Below, piece by piece: positions 60,927 through 64,000 of a stretch of DNA of 64,000 nt. The notes beneath the pieces were generated by a model that was not told the DNA's origin, made no database searches, and worked only from the letters and a program-made list of their open reading frames with translations. The position numbers and the translations under genes were made by a program. Numbering within the stretch: position 1 is the stretch's first letter; each line of letters starts with the position of its first letter. This stretch comes from Monarcha castaneiventris obscurior. Its lineage: Eukaryota; Chordata; Aves; Passeriformes; Monarchidae. Location of the stretch: assembly GCA_026261815.1 (NCBI GenBank), contig JAMPIT010000476.1, positions 3,747,501 to 3,811,500 on the forward strand, written 5' to 3'.

Positions 60927-60970
60927 ATGTGCAAGGGACTCGCTGCACTGCCAGCCACTTGCTTAAAAAG
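60927..60970 (+). CDS. RGS4: RGS4 coding exon 1
   Basis: ATG with A at -3, encoding [14 protein letters not shown] plus two bases of a Ser codon, followed by a GTACTG donor. The 44-base length and phase agree with mammalian RGS4. Confidence 0.95.
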
Positions 60971-63476
60971 GTACTGTTTATTTCTGAGCATCTGGTAATG
61001 GTCTTGTTAGCCCGGAGACACGCTGATGCATTGCGCTTTGTGTCCGAGGCAAGAGGACAGATTTGGCTCTGATTATTTTGTAAGATTAGATACAAATGAT
61101 TGCTTAGAGGCTTTTGGGTTTTTTTTAGCTAGAAGCAGAATTGCAGAAAGGTTTCGTACTGAGCTGTGGGAACTCTAAGCTGTCTTCCTTCCCATCGTCA
61201 AAACCAGCAGCTTTTAGCATTGCGATATTTTGATATTCCTGTCAGCTGCTTCTGCTGCAATCTTTGCATCCCTTTTCTCCTTTGACTCCTCTCTCTGCTG
61301 AATTTTTTTGATTCTTTTGAGCGGGAAGCAAGGCAGAGAGCATAAAAATTAAGGATTATCCTCCGAAATGTATTTCAAATGCAGAAACCCAGCCTGGAAG
61401 GACCAGAGAGCCGTCTGCCAGCAGGCAGGGATGCGGCACCAGCTGGTGTGCGGTCAGCCGGAGTTCCCTGGGTGATGGTGAGGGGCCAGGTCAGGCTGTG
61501 CCCCAGTGCACAGCACTGTGGGGCTGGTGTGGGACTCATCACACCCCTGTTGTGTGGTGCCAATGAGGATGGGCTGAACTGTAGCCCTGCCATGAGTGCA
61601 GGATCTGGCTGCACCCCGGTGTGCGGGATCAGCAGGGCAGAGCCTGCACAGCCCCAAATGTGCCCTCAGCAGCATGGCCTGCCCCATAGCCCAGCATGAG
61701 GGGTCTCTGTGCCCGCACGAGCCCTCCTGGAGGGGTGTTACTCCTTTCAGGTGCTCTGGGGCCTGGAGACCCCCAGCAGGGAGGCACAATGCTCCCTTCT
61801 CACCCAGCCCATCCAAACTTGTGCAGGTCTCTGATGGTGCAGCACTGCGTTTCTGGCCACTCGTGCCTTCAGCAGCACTCCTGAGGCTGCTTCCCATCAG
61901 CTGGGCAAGGGGTTGGGAAAATGCGAACAGAGACTCAGCTGGCTCCCATCGGGAGGATAAAACTTCCTGCTCATGGTTAGATTTGAAAACAAGTGCTGAA
62001 AATGCACGGGAAAAGTGTTGATGCTTCCAGTTTGTAGGAACGTTTGATGGGGATTAAAAACAATTAAAAGGACGTTTGAAAAAAACGCAAGGAAAAATAA
62101 TTCACATTTTTTAACCACCTCTGTCCAGGATTCCCAACAAAATCCCTCTCTCCCAGAAATCTGTGGGACTCACTGCAAGCAGCAGTGTCTTGTTTCCTCC
62201 TGCTGCCACCCTCCTGCAGAATTGAGCAGTCTCCTTCTCCTGGGCAAAAAGCACGAGAGCACCAGGCAGCCCAAGCCTGGCAGCCCAGAGTCCCCATGTG
62301 TGCCTGGGCATTGGTGTTGGCCACAGGCACCCTGCTCTAAAGCAGCTTTGAGTTCCCTTTGCTCTCCCCGAGTGCTGGAGCTGTTAAGGAAACATTTCTG
62401 AGGCAAGCAGTGAGATAAGGTATGGCCAGAACTCCTGACAGGAGCTACAGCTGGAGCAGAGGGCAGAGCTGACAGGCTGAGCAGCTACCAGAGCTCAGCC
62501 CAGTGGCACAGCCTCTTGCTCTTTTCCAGGCTCAGATCTGAGGAGAAGGAGAAGAATTTCCTGCTTTACACTATCATCGCACGTTGGGGCAGGACAGGGC
62601 TTGTGTCCCTGAGCAAGCAGGAATGATTTACCCACCCCTCATTCTTAAACTGGAAGGGATCCCAGAGAGGTGCCAAGACCAATATCAGCTGCATATCTAG
62701 AAGCTGCTGTGAGGAAGTGATTGTCCTGAGCATGCTGGAAGGTGGAACAAAATTAAGGATGAATCTTCAGAGGAGTTTGCTGTGAAGCAAGGGAGCAGCT
62801 TGCAGCCAGAGCGGGCTGGTTGTGGTGAAGATCATCCCCTGATCTCACCCCACAGTCTTGCTCCAAGCCATTGACTTCTTCCCTTTCCTCTGTGTCGTGG
62901 GCTTGGTGGGGTGGCCTGGCATGGCCCTGCTGTTCCTGTAGCTGGGTGGTGAGGTGGGGAAATGGCAAGGGCTGCAGGAAAGGATTAGTAAGGGTATAAG
63001 AACCACACATTGGCAGCTGGGAACTCAGCTCAAGGAGAGGTGACACACACAGCACAGTGATGCTTTTCTCTCACAACGTGTTAACTGTAAACAGTAGGAA
63101 AACAGCAGATTCTCCCCCTTTGCCACCTGCATCCAGGCTGATGACCTTCTTGGCAAGAAGCTGTTGAACATGAAAAATTACTTCTTTGACATGGTTGTAC
63201 TTGTTTAGAAACAAAAATGTGCATTATGCAATGAGTGAAAAATCAGCACTGGAGTCACTCTCAGTGACCTGCATTTATGTCACTGAGTAATGCTGGAGGA
63301 ACCTGTGCACTGAGGAGGCTGCAGAGGGAGTGCAATGCATTGTCTTCATCTCCTTGATTTTTTTCTTCCAGCGCCAAAGACATGAAGCACCGTCTGGGTT
63401 TCTTGCTGCAGAAGTCAGATTCCTGTGACTACAGCTCTTCCCAGAGCAAGAAGGAGAAGACATCTTCAAGCCAGAG
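60927..63476 (+). CDS. RGS4: RGS4, regulator of G-protein signalling 4 (5' part; first two coding exons in window)
   Basis: An R4-family GTPase-activating protein for Gi/o and Gq alpha subunits, in mammals mainly neuronal and cardiac. Visible coding exons are 60927..60970 (44 bases) and 63372..63476 (105 bases), joined in phase across a 2.4-kb intron. They give [40 protein letters not shown] and [10 protein letters not shown], close to human RGS4 over the same 50 residues. The amphipathic membrane-targeting helix and the two N-terminal cysteines (Cys2, Cys12), known palmitoylation sites, are kept. Cys2 after the initiator Met is also the N-degron that makes mammalian RGS4 short-lived. The RGS box exons lie beyond the right edge. 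RGS5 is close kin, but the MCKGLA and [18 protein letters not shown] motifs are diagnostic for RGS4. Confidence 0.96.
60971..63371 (+). other. RGS4 intron 1
   Basis: 2.4 kb between the first two coding exons, bounded by GTACTG and TTTTTTCTTCCAG. It holds GC-richer DNA near 61.4-61.9 kb with overlapping spurious frames and no repeat I can name. Confidence 0.8.
63372..63476 (+). CDS. RGS4: RGS4 coding exon 2
   Basis: Begins after a strong pyrimidine tract and CAG and encodes [20 protein letters not shown] followed by [16 protein letters not shown], ending at a GTAAGA donor. The 105-base length leaves a two-base split codon for exon 3, which is outside the window. Confidence 0.95.
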
Positions 63477-63677
63477 GTAAGAGCAGATGCAGTTGTGTAG
63501 TTAATCCCAGACTGGCTGCAGCATGTTGTTTACTCCTTCAGCAAACTGGCCTCCACTAACACCACTGCTACTGCTTCCTAGTTCTTCCTGAACGCCTGTG
63601 CTTAAATCTAGTGTGGCAATAGCCCTCAGGTGTTGATACTCAGCTGACAGGACTATCAATTTCCATGAAGAATGCTG

Positions 63678-63717
63678 AACTAGAGGTCCCTTCCTGCCAC
63701 CACTTCTGTGATTCAAT
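63678..63717 (+). mobile_element. CR1 3' tail
   Basis: 'gaactagaggtcccttcctg' followed by 'cacttctgtgattcaat' resembles the last 40 bases of CR1 in sense orientation. It lies in RGS4 intron 2. The upstream part of the element is not recognisable. Confidence 0.6.
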
Positions 63718-64000
63718 AGGAATGTGCACAGGGGAGGGCAGTCTCCTGCGCAGGGGAATGACTCCATCCCAGACCCAGTGCAACTGGGCACATTGCAGAA
63801 TCAGCATCACTGCCTCTTGGAGCTGGATTTGTGCAATGGTCCACACAGCTGCACAGAGGTGTCGGCACAGAAAACAGCCAGCAGCCTGTCAGGGCATCAC
63901 TGCTCTCCTTGAGGTGCAAGGAGACAGTGTTCTCTCCAAAGAGGACCCCAAAAGCCAAGGGAATAGATGCTGCCAGAATAGATGAGCCCTAGGATTTTCT

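Overview
The window looks like nuclear DNA from a bird. It carries several copies of CR1 (chicken repeat 1) LINEs, including two truncated copies with the usual 3' end, and the genes have short introns. No species call is possible, but the CR1 content and compact layout fit Aves. The part up to about 40 kb is AT-rich and gene-sparse. The part after about 40 kb is visibly richer in G+C and in repeats.

Three members of the R4 family of regulators of G-protein signalling (RGS) are present. RGS21 (18509 down to 14509) and RGS18 (33332 down to 26601) lie in tandem on the minus strand. RGS18 is transcribed towards RGS21, the same relative order I know from human 1q31. RGS4 begins at 60927 on the plus strand and runs off the right edge after its second coding exon. 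I rebuilt the exons by hand from splice signals, reading phase and family homology. RGS21 (4 coding exons, 147 residues) and RGS18 (5 coding exons, 234 residues) are intact. Both share the family's exact 62-bp and 167-bp internal exons. RGS4 has its 44-bp first coding exon, its 105-bp second exon, and a TATA-type promoter.

These proteins speed GTP hydrolysis on Gi/Gq alpha subunits. In other vertebrates RGS18 is a platelet and leukocyte gene, RGS21 is linked to taste and chemosensory cells, and RGS4 is neuronal and cardiac. The sequence just upstream of RGS18 holds GATA, RUNX and ETS-type motifs, as expected for a haematopoietic promoter.

Layout: 1-14.3 kb, intergenic, no recognised gene, some patches that look like conserved non-coding DNA; 14.3-18.5 kb, RGS21; 18.6-26.5 kb, intergenic with two CR1 fragments; 26.6-33.3 kb, RGS18; 33.3-37.5 kb, RGS18 upstream region, an unidentified exon-like open frame at 35534-35721 and a possible enhancer near 37.3 kb; 40.8-41.5 kb, a CR1 interrupted by what appears to be a solo LTR; 42-54.5 kb, GC-richer intergenic DNA with CR1 tails and an unexplained 82-codon frame near 52.3 kb; 54.6-55.7 kb, the longest CR1; 56.8-58.4 kb, GC-rich DNA with many overlapping open frames, probably non-coding; 60.6 kb to the end, RGS4. 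I found no sign of a new multi-gene system. The points most worth a second look are the RGS4-RGS18-RGS21 neighbourhood, the altered RGS21 N-terminus, the two unassigned open frames, and the hairpin-bearing element nested in a CR1.
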